64,000 nt of DNA from CAMDPA01 sp964574325 (GTDB lineage Bacteria; Pseudomonadota; Alphaproteobacteria; Rhizobiales; Hyphomicrobiaceae): assembly GCA_964574325.1 (NCBI GenBank), contig CAZNMY010000021.1:1-64000 (forward strand), written 5' to 3'. The translations under genes and the position numbers were made by a program. The notes under the pieces are model-generated. The model worked only from the letters and a program-made list of their open reading frames with translations, was not told the DNA's origin and made no database searches. Shown piece after piece: positions 56,075 through 64,000 of the stretch (positions are counted from its first letter, which is position 1; every line of letters begins with the position of its first letter).

Positions 56075-56854
56075 ATGTCCCGTCGCATCATAGACATCTC
56101 CGTCAGTCTGCAAGGGGATATCGCGTCCGATCCGCCCGGCCTCGAGCCGAAGATCAAGTATTTTCACCACAAGCAGACGGCCAAGGAAGTGTGCCGGTTT
56201 TTTCCGGGGCTGACGACGGATCAGATTCCCGATGCCGAGGGCTGGGCGATCGAGCACATCCAGCTCACCACTCACGCGGGAACGCACCTCGATGCGCCCT
56301 GGCATTTCGCCTCGACGATGGACGGCGGCAAGCCCGCGCTCACGATCGACGAGGTGCCACTCGACTGGTGCTTCCAGCCCGGTGTGAAGCTCGATTTCAG
56401 GCATCTGCCGGACGGCTATGTCGCGACCGCTGCCGATGTCGAAAAGGAACTCGCGCGCATCGGTCATTCCTTGCAGCCGCTCGACATCGTCGTGGTCAAC
56501 ACGGCTGCGGGCGCGCGCTACGGGCAGGACGACTATCTGCCGACCGGCTGCGGTATGGGGCGCGAGGCAACGCTTTATCTGACATCGCGTGGCGTCAAGA
56601 TCACCGGCACCGACGCGTGGTCCTGGGATGCGCCGTTCGTCCACACCGCGAAGAAGTTCGCCGAGACCAAAGATCCCGCGCTCGTCTGGGAAGGCCACAA
56701 GGCCAGCCGGGAGATCGGCTATTGCCACATGGAGAAACTGTCGAACCTCGATCAGCTTCCCACATCGGGCTTCATGATCTCCTGCTTTCCCGTGAAGATC
56801 AAAGCGGCGTCCGCGGGCTGGACCCGCGCCGTCGCGATCATCGAGGACAGATGA
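56075..56854 (+). CDS. Cyclase/kynurenine formamidase-like hydrolase
   Basis: A 259-residue member of the cyclase family (metal-dependent amidohydrolases including KynB and isatin hydrolase). The metal motif HAGTHLDAPWHF (about 66-77) is intact, along with YLPTGCGMGREATLYL and GTDAWSWDAPF. The ATG has GAGG seven bases upstream. Its stop codon overlaps the DUF983 start (ATGA, 56851-56854), so it seems translationally linked to a gene of cytochrome oxidase neighbourhoods, which I find unusual. Substrate unknown; kynureninase and kynurenine monooxygenase genes are absent here. Confidence 0.82.
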   Translation: MSRRIIDISVSLQGDIASDPPGLEPKIKYFHHKQTAKEVCRFFPGLTTDQIPDAEGWAIEHIQLTTHAGTHLDAPWHFASTMDGGKPALTIDEVPLDWCFQPGVKLDFRHLPDGYVATAADVEKELARIGHSLQPLDIVVVNTAAGARYGQDDYLPTGCGMGREATLYLTSRGVKITGTDAWSWDAPFVHTAKKFAETKDPALVWEGHKASREIGYCHMEKLSNLDQLPTSGFMISCFPVKIKAASAGWTRAVAIIEDR

Positions 56855-57234
56855 GCGATAATTCTTCCGATGCCGGGCCTGTCTCGCCTTATGTGGCGGG
56901 GGTAACCTGCCGCTGTCCGCGCTGCGGGAAAGGCGCGATCTTCGTGAGCGCGTTTTCGCTCTCTGTGCGCGAGCGGTGCGGCATTTGCGATCTCGATCTG
57001 AAGTTCATCGATCCCGGCGACGGGCCGGCCGTGTTCGCGATCATGATCGTGGGCTTCCTGATCCTGGGGGCTGCGCTGATCGTCGAGTTCAAGTTCAACC
57101 CGCCTGTGTGGGTGCACGTGGTTCTGTGGGCGCCGCTGACGCTGATCGTCGCGTTCGGGCTGCTGCGGCCGTTGAAGGGGTTGCTCGTCGCGCTGCAGTA
57201 TCATCACAAGGCGGAGCAGGGGCGGTTGGAGTAG
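56851..57234 (+). CDS. DUF983 membrane protein
   Basis: A 127-residue protein with a four-Cys zinc-ribbon-like motif (CRCPRCGKG near 20 and RCGICDLDLKF near 42) and two membrane segments (about 60-80 and 88-108). DUF983 is typically encoded between cytochrome c oxidase subunit III and SURF1 genes in alphaproteobacteria and is thought to be connected to oxidase assembly, but its action is unknown. Here it follows the cyclase gene by an overlap of four bases and precedes surf1 by 117 bases, a gap filled by an extragenic repeat. Confidence 0.85.
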   Translation: MSDNSSDAGPVSPYVAGVTCRCPRCGKGAIFVSAFSLSVRERCGICDLDLKFIDPGDGPAVFAIMIVGFLILGAALIVEFKFNPPVWVHVVLWAPLTLIVAFGLLRPLKGLLVALQYHHKAEQGRLE

Positions 57235-57249
57235 GCGGCTCGCGGGGGG

Positions 57250-57325
57250 CGAGTTCGCTTCGCGAGCGGGCTACCGCCCGCACCCGTTTGGGAGGGAGGC
57301 CCTCCCAAACCCGCCCCCTTTTTGA
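57250..57325. repeat. Extragenic repeat element, copy 2
   Basis: It has the same order of parts as the element at 19264-19338: GCTTCGCG, a hairpin with a four-base loop (GCGGGC-TACC-GCCCGC, 57266-57281), ACCCG, then a hairpin with a three-base loop (GTTTGGGAGGG-AGG-CCCTCCCAAAC, 57286-57310) and a T run. Stem sequences differ between copies but remain paired. Here it lies between DUF983 and surf1 and may partly terminate transcription. Confidence 0.6.
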
Positions 57326-57351
57326 GACTTCAGGCAAGTCGGAGCAGACTG

Positions 57352-58134
57352 ATGCTGACGAGATTCCGCGCGGCGGGGCTGATCTGGCCGACGCTGGTGG
57401 TGCTGCTGGCGTTGATGGTGCTGGTGGGGCTCGGCAACTGGCAGATGAGCCGGAAGGTCTGGAAAGACGGGCTGATCGCGCAGATCGAAGCGGGATTGCG
57501 TGGCGCGCCCGTTCCCCTCGACGAAGCGCTGCGCGGGGGGGCGTGTGTGGCCGGAAAGTCGTGTCCGTTCCCGGAGTATGCGCGGGTGCGGGTGCGCGGT
57601 CGTTTCGAGCACGCCCGCGAACGCTATCTCTATGCGCCCGATCCCACACTGGGGCTTGGTTTCCATGTCTACACGCCCATGGCTCTGGAGGACGGACGTC
57701 GGGTGATGGTCAATCGTGGCTACGTTCCGGATCGCCTGCGTTCGCCGCAGGGCCGGTCCGCCGGTCAGCTGCAGGGCTCGGTCGAGGTGGTCGGTCTGTT
57801 GCGCGGTCCCGGCGAGAAGGCGCTGTTCACGCCGGAAAACAATCCGGCACAGAATATCTGGTTCTGGCGGGATCTCGGTGCGATGACCGGCTGCGATGGG
57901 CAGGAGAGGGGAAGCTATTGCGCGAGCTTCGTGCGCGCCTTCGTCGACGCTGAGGCCGAGCCCGCCAATCCCGGCGGTTGGCCGAGGGGAGGTGCGACGA
58001 ACCTGCAGATCGCCAACCGGCACCTCGAATACGCGCTCACGTGGTACGGGCTCGCGGCGGCACTGATCGCCTTTTATCTGGTGTTTGCGCGAGGACGTTT
58101 GCGAAATTCCGAAAAACCGGCGTCAGAGCAATGA
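57352..58134 (+). CDS. SURF1 family cytochrome oxidase assembly protein
   Basis: A 260-residue SURF1 (Shy1) protein, a heme a chaperone for aa3-type oxidases. It has two membrane helices, at the N-terminus (about 9-27) and C-terminus (about 230-250), around a periplasmic domain with the family features GNWQMSRKVWKDGLI, VMVNRGYVP, NIWFWRDLGAM and LQIANRHLEYALTWYGLA. The domain carries an extra Cys pair (CVAGKSC near 64-70) that could form a disulfide. CtaA, which makes heme A, is encoded at 34808. The oxidase subunit genes expected upstream are absent from the window. Confidence 0.9.
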   Translation: MLTRFRAAGLIWPTLVVLLALMVLVGLGNWQMSRKVWKDGLIAQIEAGLRGAPVPLDEALRGGACVAGKSCPFPEYARVRVRGRFEHARERYLYAPDPTLGLGFHVYTPMALEDGRRVMVNRGYVPDRLRSPQGRSAGQLQGSVEVVGLLRGPGEKALFTPENNPAQNIWFWRDLGAMTGCDGQERGSYCASFVRAFVDAEAEPANPGGWPRGGATNLQIANRHLEYALTWYGLAAALIAFYLVFARGRLRNSEKPASEQ

Positions 58135-58339
58135 GTTGAGAAGAATGCCCGGTGAGGCTGTCCAGGCGCAATGAACGCGAGCGCATGGGCGCGCTATTCT
58201 CGTACCCGCCCGAATTGGTCCCTTAATTCACGGGTATCTGAATCAAGACCGACGGCGCGCCTTGTTCGCGTCTGCGCTGGGCACTACGGTGCCGCAACAT
58301 CGTGCCGAATAACTATCATCGTGAGCATTAGTCCGTATC

Positions 58340-59743
58340 GTGAAGTACATCTCCACCCGTGGCGAGGCGCCGAGCCTCGGTTTCGCCGATGTGACGCTCG
58401 CTGGGCTCGCCCGCGACGGCGGTCTCTATGTGCCGGAGACGTGGCCCCGGCTTTCGCCGGACGCTATCGCTGGGCTTGCCGGCCGGCCGTTCCACGAGAT
58501 CGCCGTCGAGGTCATCGCACCGTTCACCGGGGGGGAGGTTTGTCGCGCTGATCTCGCGGCAATGGCGCGTGAGGCCTACGCGCAATTCGGTCATCCCGCA
58601 GTCACGCCCCTCGTCCAGATTGGTCCGGATCGCTGGGTGCTGGAGTTGTTCCACGGCCCGACGCTCGCGTTCAAGGACGTGGCGATGCAATTGCTCGCCC
58701 GGTTGATGGATCACATGCTGGCCAAGCGTGGCGAGCGGGCCACGATCGTCGCTGCGACCTCGGGGGACACCGGTGGTGCCGCCATCGAGGCGTTCCGCGG
58801 ATCGAGCCGCGTCGATGTGGTCATCCTGTTTCCGGATGGCCGCGTGTCCGACGTCCAGCGCCGGATGATGACGACGCCGAAGGAAGCAAACGTGCACGCC
58901 GTCGCGGTCGACGGCACGTTCGACGACTGTCAGGCGCAAGTGAAGGCTATGTTCAACCATCTGGCTTTCCGCGACCGGCTGAAACTCTCGGCGGTGAACT
59001 CGATCAACTGGGCTCGCATCGTCGCGCAGGTGACGTACTACTTCGCTGCCGGCGCGGCGCTGGGCGCACCTCACCGCAAGCTGTCTTTCGTCGTGCCGAC
59101 GGGGAACTTCGGCGACATTCTCGCGGGCTGGGTGGCACGCCAGATGGGCCTGCCGATCGAGCAACTCGTGATCGCATCGAACGCCAACGACATCCTGCCG
59201 CGCACGGTTGCGACCGGCATCTACGAGACGCGCGGGGTCGTGCCGACGACGTCGCCGTCGATGGATATCCAGGTGTCGTCGAATTTTGAGCGCTTCCTGT
59301 TCGAGGCCTGCGGGCGCGATGCTGCCGTCATTCGCGGACAGATGGCGTCGCTGGCACAGTCGGGCCGATTCGATGTGGGCGCTGCGAAGGCGCGGCTGCA
59401 GGCGGAATTCAGCGCAGCGGCGGCGGACGAGGCGCAGGTCGCCGAAACGATCCGTGCAACGGAGGAGGCGACGGGCTATCTCGCCGAGCCGCACACGGCC
59501 TGCGCGATCTTCGCAGCCGACAAGGCGCCGGATGGCACCGCTCAGGTGATCCTGTCGACGGCGCATCCGGCGAAGTTCCCCGACGCGATGCAGGAGATCA
59601 CGGGGCGGCGGCCGGGGCTGCCGTCGCGGCTGTCGCGCCTGATGAGCGAGCCTGAACGCATGAGTGTCGTCGCCAACGATCGGGATGCGATCGAACGGTT
59701 CATCGAGGCGCGCTCCCGCGTCGTTGGCGGAGGCGCCTCATGA
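58340..59743 (+). CDS. thrC: Threonine synthase
   Basis: ThrC converts O-phosphohomoserine to threonine with PLP. The 467-residue protein is of the long class II type, with the N-terminal YISTRGEAP and GLYVPETWP motifs, the PLP-binding Lys112 in HGPTLAFKD, SGDTGGAA for the phosphate and VVPTGNFGDI. It starts with GTG at 58340 (KYISTRGE... follows at once, as in the family); the ribosome binding site is weak. The next gene starts inside its stop codon (ATGA, 59740-59743). The 205-base gap upstream contains no gene that I can support. Confidence 0.96.
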   Translation: MKYISTRGEAPSLGFADVTLAGLARDGGLYVPETWPRLSPDAIAGLAGRPFHEIAVEVIAPFTGGEVCRADLAAMAREAYAQFGHPAVTPLVQIGPDRWVLELFHGPTLAFKDVAMQLLARLMDHMLAKRGERATIVAATSGDTGGAAIEAFRGSSRVDVVILFPDGRVSDVQRRMMTTPKEANVHAVAVDGTFDDCQAQVKAMFNHLAFRDRLKLSAVNSINWARIVAQVTYYFAAGAALGAPHRKLSFVVPTGNFGDILAGWVARQMGLPIEQLVIASNANDILPRTVATGIYETRGVVPTTSPSMDIQVSSNFERFLFEACGRDAAVIRGQMASLAQSGRFDVGAAKARLQAEFSAAAADEAQVAETIRATEEATGYLAEPHTACAIFAADKAPDGTAQVILSTAHPAKFPDAMQEITGRRPGLPSRLSRLMSEPERMSVVANDRDAIERFIEARSRVVGGGAS

Positions 59744-61008
59744 CGACCGAGATCACGACGTTGCCGTCCGGTGTGCGCGTCGTCAGCCACGCGATGCCAC
59801 ACCTGGAAACGGTATCGCTCGGCGTTTGGGTGGCGGCAGGCGCCCGCCACGAGACGGCGGCCGAGAACGGCATCTCGCACATGCTCGAACACATGGCCTT
59901 CAAGGGAACCGCGCGCCGCACGCCGCGGGCGATCGCGGAGGAGATCGAGCAGGTCGGCGGGGAACTCAATGCGGCGACCAGCCTCGAGATGACCGCCTAC
60001 TATGCCCGTGTGCTGAAGGGAGACGAGGCGGTCGCGTTGGATATCCTGGCCGATATTCTGCAGAACTCCAGCTATGCGCAGGTCGAGATGGAGCGGGAGC
60101 GGGAGGTGATCCTCCAGGAGATCGCAGGCATCAACGATTCTCCCGACGAGCTCGCCTACGATCTGCTCCAGGATGCGGCATTTCCAGAGCAGCCTGTCGG
60201 GCGGCCTGTGATCGGAACGCCACAGACGGTGGCCAGTTTTTCGGCGGATGATCTCAGACGGTTCCTCCGGGAGCGCTATGTCGCGTCGAGTACAGTCGTT
60301 TCCGCCGCAGGAGCTGTCGTCCACGACGAGCTGGTGCGCCACGTTGAGGCCCAATTCGGCGCACTGAATGGTGGGCAGGGAATCGGTTCGGTCGAGGCGA
60401 GGTACGTAGGGGGCGTTCGCTCGGCTTCGAAGACGTTCGAGCAGTGCCACCTGCTGCTCGGTTTTGCGGCGCCGTCCTACAAGGCCAAGGATTTTCTGAC
60501 GGCGCAGGTTTATTCGGGGCTGATGGGCGGGGGCATGTCGTCGAGGTTGTTCCAGGAAGTTCGGGAAGAGCGCGGGCTCTGCTACGCGATCTACTCGTCG
60601 GCATGGGGGCTGGCGGACGGCGGCATGTTCAACGTGCATGCGGCGACGGGTGCAGAAATGATGGGGGATCTCATCGAGGTCGTGACGCGGGAGCTGAAGC
60701 GCTCGGTCGAGGAGAGGCCGGAAGCCGGCGAGGTCGAGCGCGCGAAGGCGCAACTCAAGGCTGGCCTGCTGATCAGCCTGGAGAGTTCATCCGCGCGGGC
60801 CGAGCAGATGGCGCGACAGTTGCTCGTGCACGGGCGGTTGTTGTCGCCCCGTGAGCTGATCGATCGGGTCGATGCGGTGACGCCGGAAGAGATCAGAGTA
60901 TTCGCCGAGGGCATGGTGCGCGGCAGCAAGCCTTCCATCACCGTTGTCGGCGCGGGCAAGAAATCACGGAGCTGGGCCGAGACGACGGATCAGCGGATGG
61001 CAGGATAA
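59740..61008 (+). CDS. M16 family zinc peptidase (mitochondrial processing peptidase-like)
   Basis: A 422-residue M16 peptidase. The inverted zinc motif is HMLEH (His47, Glu50, His51), followed by GGELNAATSLEMTAYYARV; the glycine-rich GGGMSSRLFQEVREERGLCYAIYS segment near 265 is the typical C-terminal-half signature also seen in MPP subunits. Homologues degrade small peptides in the cytoplasm or periplasm; this one has no signal peptide. It is coupled to thrC by a four-base overlap, the usual neighbour order in Hyphomicrobiales. Confidence 0.92.
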   Translation: MTTEITTLPSGVRVVSHAMPHLETVSLGVWVAAGARHETAAENGISHMLEHMAFKGTARRTPRAIAEEIEQVGGELNAATSLEMTAYYARVLKGDEAVALDILADILQNSSYAQVEMEREREVILQEIAGINDSPDELAYDLLQDAAFPEQPVGRPVIGTPQTVASFSADDLRRFLRERYVASSTVVSAAGAVVHDELVRHVEAQFGALNGGQGIGSVEARYVGGVRSASKTFEQCHLLLGFAAPSYKAKDFLTAQVYSGLMGGGMSSRLFQEVREERGLCYAIYSSAWGLADGGMFNVHAATGAEMMGDLIEVVTRELKRSVEERPEAGEVERAKAQLKAGLLISLESSSARAEQMARQLLVHGRLLSPRELIDRVDAVTPEEIRVFAEGMVRGSKPSITVVGAGKKSRSWAETTDQRMAG

Positions 61009-61020
61009 CGGAAAGGGTCG

Positions 61021-61626
61021 ATGGCGTTCCTCAGATCCGGCCTGGGATACGATCACGCCGCGAGCATTCGCGGTCATGGCGTATGGCTGCGCGCGCCGGT
61101 AGCTGCCGACTATGTCGCGTGGGCGGAGCTGCGGCAGCTTTCTCGTGCCCATCTCACGCCGTGGGAGCCACAGTGGACGCCGGACGAGCTGTCTCGGGCG
61201 TCGTTCAAGATGCGGCTTCGGCACTATGCCCGTGAGGCGCGCGAGGATCTCGGCTACGCCTACCTGATTTTTCGCACCGGTGACGACACGCTGATCGGCG
61301 GACTGACCCTGAGCAGCATTCGCCGGGGCGTGTCGCAGAGCGCTTCGCTCGGCTACTGGATGGGGCTGCCGTACATCCGGCGGGGCTACATGAGCGCCGC
61401 GGTCGAGGCTGCTTTGCAACATGGTCACGACGTGCTGCGGCTGCATCGGATCGAAGCGGCCTGCCTGCCGTGGAACGCGGCTTCCATTGCGGTTCTGGAA
61501 GGCAGCGGTTTCGTGCGGGAAGGGCTTGCGCGGCAATACCTCAGGATCAATGGCGTGTGGCAGGATCATTTCCTCTACGCACGTCTGCCGGTTCCGCTCG
61601 CACCCGCTGCGGGGTGTGGTGCATGA
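61021..61626 (+). CDS. GNAT acetyltransferase, RimJ/RimL-like
   Basis: A 201-residue GNAT protein of the ribosomal-protein N-terminal acetyltransferase type. The acetyl-CoA binding strand-loop is LGYWMGLPYIRRGYMSAAVEAAL (about 116-138), and the C-terminal LHRIEAACLPWNAASIAVLEGSGF is the RimJ/RimL hallmark. It starts 12 bases after the M16 stop and ends with an ATGA overlap to the next gene, continuing the thrC operon. The true acceptor (S5, S18, L12 or another protein) cannot be read from sequence. Confidence 0.88.
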   Translation: MAFLRSGLGYDHAASIRGHGVWLRAPVAADYVAWAELRQLSRAHLTPWEPQWTPDELSRASFKMRLRHYAREAREDLGYAYLIFRTGDDTLIGGLTLSSIRRGVSQSASLGYWMGLPYIRRGYMSAAVEAALQHGHDVLRLHRIEAACLPWNAASIAVLEGSGFVREGLARQYLRINGVWQDHFLYARLPVPLAPAAGCGA

Positions 61627-64000
61627 CGCAGCCTCGCACCGCGACTTGGGTTGCCGTGCTGCGGCTATGGCCGGGCGTTCGGTCCGCGATCGCGCTGCTG
61701 GTCGCGGTGGTGTCGGTGCTGGCGGGTGCGTCGGGGCAGGCGCTCGCGCTCAAGTCGGTGCCTCTGGCGGCCGATCAGGACTCGGTCGAGATCACCGTCG
61801 ATGCCGAAATCCTGGGCTCGCGAGGCGATGCGATCCAGGTCGAGACCGCGCCAGATGGCGAAGGCATGGTCGGGCGCATGTCGGTGCGGGCGTCGGCCCA
61901 GGGGCTCAGCCCGAACTGGCTGGTGTTCGCGCTGCGCAATACGACGGACAAGCCGATGGAGCGGTGGGTGACCGCCGAGCGCTATTCGGTGATCGGGTCG
62001 GGCATCGTGTGGCCCAATCTCGATTCGCGCCGGATCGAGCTGGTGACGCCGTCGCTGGGATTTCTGCCGGAGCGGGTGCGAAGCGATCGGGCCGATATCT
62101 TCAAGATCACGCTGGAGCCCGGGCAGACCGTCACCTACGTCGCGGAGTTGGCGTCGGACAGGTTCGCGCGCGTCTACGTCTGGAAGCCGCTCGAGTACGA
62201 GCTGAAAGCGCGCGATCGCCAGCTCTACAACGGCATTCTGCTTGGGATCACGGGCGTATTGGGGATCTTCCTCACCGCGGTGTTCGCCGCGAACCACAAG
62301 CCGATCTTTCCGTCGGCCGCACTCGTGACGTGGTGCGTTCTCGCCTATCTCTGCGTCGATTTCGGCTTCTGGCACAAACTGTTCCAGCTTCGCCCGGAAG
62401 ACAACGCCGTCTATCGGGCCGCGACCGAGGCGGCTCTGGCGGCGAGCCTGCTCGTCTTCATGCACATCTTCCTGCGGCTGACGGCGCTGCCGAGCCTCGC
62501 GCGGATGTTGCTGGTCGTGTGGATCATCGCGCAGATCGCGCTGGTCGGTCTCGCCGTGCTCGATGCCCGGCTCGCGGCGACGTTCGCGCGCGCGTCGTTC
62601 GGCGCCATCGGCGGGCTGGGAATTCTGGTGACCGGCTATCTGGCTCTGCGGGGACAGGACCGGGCGTTGTCCCTTCTGCCGACATGGATACTTTTCCTGG
62701 TCTGGGTTTTCGCCGCGATGGTGACGCTGACCGGGCGGATGTCGGGTGACGCGGTCATTTCGAGCCTGTCGGGCGGCCTCGTTCTCATCACCGTGCTGCT
62801 CGGGTTCACGGTGACGCAGTTCGCATTCCGGTCGCTCGAGCCGACGTTCGGCGCGGGGCCGGGCGAACAGCACGTGCGCTCGCTCGCGATCGACGGAGCC
62901 GGCGCGTCGGTATGGGAATGGAACGTGCGGCGCGACGAGGTGGCGACGGGGCCGTTGATCGAGGCGGCGCTGGGGCTCAACGCGGGCGAGCTTTCCTCGA
63001 AGTCCGAGGAGTTCTGCAACCATCTGCATGCCGCGGACAGAGAGCGCTTCCGGCTGCTGCTGTGGAGCGTGAAGGAGAACGGCGGCGGCGAGATACGTCT
63101 CGAATTCCGGATGCTGCACGCCGACAATTCCTATCGCTGGTTCGATCTCGAAGCGACGGCGGCGCCGGTCGCGGATCGCCGGGCGCTACGCTGCGTCGGC
63201 CTCATCCGCGACATCACGGAGGCGAAGCGCGCGCAGGAGCGCCTGCTGCACGACGCGGTGCACTGCAGCCTGACGGGGTTGCCCAATCGCGAGCTGTTCA
63301 TGGATCGGCTCGGTGTCGCCGTGGCCCGCGCGAAGAACGAGCCGATGGTGATGCCGGCGGTCATCCTCATCGACGTCGACAAGTTCAGGAACGTGAATGC
63401 CGCCTATGGACTGGTGGTCGCCGACAGCCTGCTGCTGACGCTGGCGCGCCGGCTGCAGCATCACCTGCAGACGCAGGATACGCTGGCGCGGATCGGCGGC
63501 AATCAGTTCGGGCTGTTGGTGATGCAGGCGCACGAGGCCGCGGAATTGCTCGCCGTGGCGGAGAATGTGCGGCGGGCGGTGCGATCACCGATCGCGATCG
63601 CCGGCGAGGAAGTCGTGATGACGGCGGCGATCGGCATCGCGCTGTGGGATCAGAAGATCACGACGGCGAGCGAACTCCTGAAGGATGCCGAGGTCGCACT
63701 CTATCGCGCCAAGCGTGGCGGGGCCGATCGCGCCGAGACTTTCCGGCCGGAAATGCGAAGCGAGGTCGACAATCGCGCAGCGGTCGAGAGTGATCTGCGC
63801 GCGGCGATCGACCGGCAGGAATTGCATGTCCTTTATCAGCCGATCATCTCGATCGCGACGGAGGAATTGGCGGGGTTCGAGGCACTCGTGCGCTGGCAGC
63901 ATCCGCGCCTCGGCATGCTCGGGCCCAACGATTTCGTACCGATTGCGGAGGAGAGCGATCTGATCGTGCGGTTGGGTTCGCTGGTCATGTCGCGGGCCGT
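61623..64000 (+). CDS. Membrane GGDEF-EAL protein with degenerate GGDEF motif (3' end outside window)
   Basis: The frame is open from the ATG at 61623 (overlapping the GNAT stop) to the window end, ~792 residues so far. Parts in order: an N-terminal hydrophobic helix, a periplasmic beta-rich region (about 45-190), a block of about seven membrane segments (200-410), a PAS domain (about 425-545), a GGDEF domain (about 550-710) and the start of an EAL domain. The GGDEF active-site motif reads GGNQF (near 625), so cyclase activity is unlikely. The EAL motif is present in FEALVRWQHP (near 752), compatible with phosphodiesterase activity. Confidence 0.88.
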   Translation, partial: MTQPRTATWVAVLRLWPGVRSAIALLVAVVSVLAGASGQALALKSVPLAADQDSVEITVDAEILGSRGDAIQVETAPDGEGMVGRMSVRASAQGLSPNWLVFALRNTTDKPMERWVTAERYSVIGSGIVWPNLDSRRIELVTPSLGFLPERVRSDRADIFKITLEPGQTVTYVAELASDRFARVYVWKPLEYELKARDRQLYNGILLGITGVLGIFLTAVFAANHKPIFPSAALVTWCVLAYLCVDFGFWHKLFQLRPEDNAVYRAATEAALAASLLVFMHIFLRLTALPSLARMLLVVWIIAQIALVGLAVLDARLAATFARASFGAIGGLGILVTGYLALRGQDRALSLLPTWILFLVWVFAAMVTLTGRMSGDAVISSLSGGLVLITVLLGFTVTQFAFRSLEPTFGAGPGEQHVRSLAIDGAGASVWEWNVRRDEVATGPLIEAALGLNAGELSSKSEEFCNHLHAADRERFRLLLWSVKENGGGEIRLEFRMLHADNSYRWFDLEATAAPVADRRALRCVGLIRDITEAKRAQERLLHDAVHCSLTGLPNRELFMDRLGVAVARAKNEPMVMPAVILIDVDKFRNVNAAYGLVVADSLLLTLARRLQHHLQTQDTLARIGGNQFGLLVMQAHEAAELLAVAENVRRAVRSPIAIAGEEVVMTAAIGIALWDQKITTASELLKDAEVALYRAKRGGADRAETFRPEMRSEVDNRAAVESDLRAAIDRQELHVLYQPIISIATEELAGFEALVRWQHPRLGMLGPNDFVPIAEESDLIVRLGSLVMSRA

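Noticed and set aside
61665..63119. 484-codon minus-strand frame over the GGDEF-EAL gene
   Set aside because: The plus-strand frame runs uninterrupted from 61623 to the window end with PAS, GGDEF-like and EAL motifs, so this is a shadow.
1..64000. tRNA, rRNA, CRISPR array or insertion sequence
   Set aside because: I looked for cloverleaf T-arm motifs, rRNA signatures, evenly spaced direct repeats and transposase motifs with terminal repeats and found none that I could support.

Overview
This 64 kb window is GC-rich bacterial chromosome, very probably from an alphaproteobacterium of the Hyphomicrobiales (Rhizobiales). The evidence is gene order: aminotransferase-ftsK-lolA, panB-TPR-bamB, DUF983-SURF1, and thrC-M16 peptidase-GNAT-EAL are arrangements I associate with that order. 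Two tripartite tricarboxylate transporters, a DUF2842 gene, a DUF1499 gene and a porin ending in Phe fit the same placement. I cannot name a genus. I see no rRNA, tRNA, CRISPR array, insertion sequence or prophage; most of the window reads as stable chromosome, with accessory-like stretches in the surface polysaccharide and small-module regions.

Layout. 0-5.4 kb: 3' end of a porin, glutaryl-CoA dehydrogenase, a membrane-anchored alpha/beta hydrolase, a NitT/TauT-type binding protein, and lolA. 5.5-9.4 kb: ftsK and a DapC-like aminotransferase. 9.6-12.9 kb: tctCBA system 1. 12.9-19.3 kb: a GT4/metallophosphoesterase pair, a periplasmic binding protein, a large processive-type GT2 and an MFS exporter. 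19.4-22.6 kb: tctCBA system 2 on the other strand. 22.8-30.6 kb: glyoxalase, DUF1499, a LigB-like dioxygenase, a four-gene ABC/DUF3299 cassette, and a SPINDLY/OGT-type TPR glycosyltransferase. 30.7-37.3 kb: panB, TPR-bamB, recR, ctaA, DUF2842 and a polysaccharide deacetylase. 37.4-46.1 kb: exopolysaccharide locus (Wzz/Wzc-like protein with a degenerate kinase domain, Wza-like exporter, GT4, initiating phosphotransferase, ligase/polymerase, FkbM methyltransferase). 46.2-48.0 kb: a three-gene coupled module with an HTH regulator. 48.0-52.2 kb: PilZ protein and a four-gene overlapping operon (ArnC/GtrB-like GT2, YdjC deacetylase, GtrA flippase, HAD phosphatase). 52.5-56.9 kb: small Cys-rich exported protein, gentisate dioxygenase, tail-anchored lipase, cyclase. 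56.9-64 kb: DUF983, SURF1, thrC, M16 peptidase, GNAT, and a GGDEF-EAL protein cut by the window end.

The most interesting parts are: (1) the operon at 48974-52204, which has the parts list of a lipid-carrier hexosamine pathway (load, deacetylate, flip) like those that decorate lipid A in Francisella and Bordetella; (2) the module at 46163-47950, where an uncharacterised 113-residue protein overlaps an HTH regulator gene that is itself coupled to an exported protein, all behind a promoter with a palindrome in its spacer; (3) two diverged copies of an extragenic repeat (19.3 kb, 57.3 kb) whose hairpins keep pairing despite base changes; (4) a palindromic repeat element within the polysaccharide locus at 43.6-43.7 kb; (5) a candidate sigma-54 promoter before the polysaccharide initiation gene. 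All functions are inferred from sequence recognition only; start codons were chosen by eye from ribosome binding sites and family ends.
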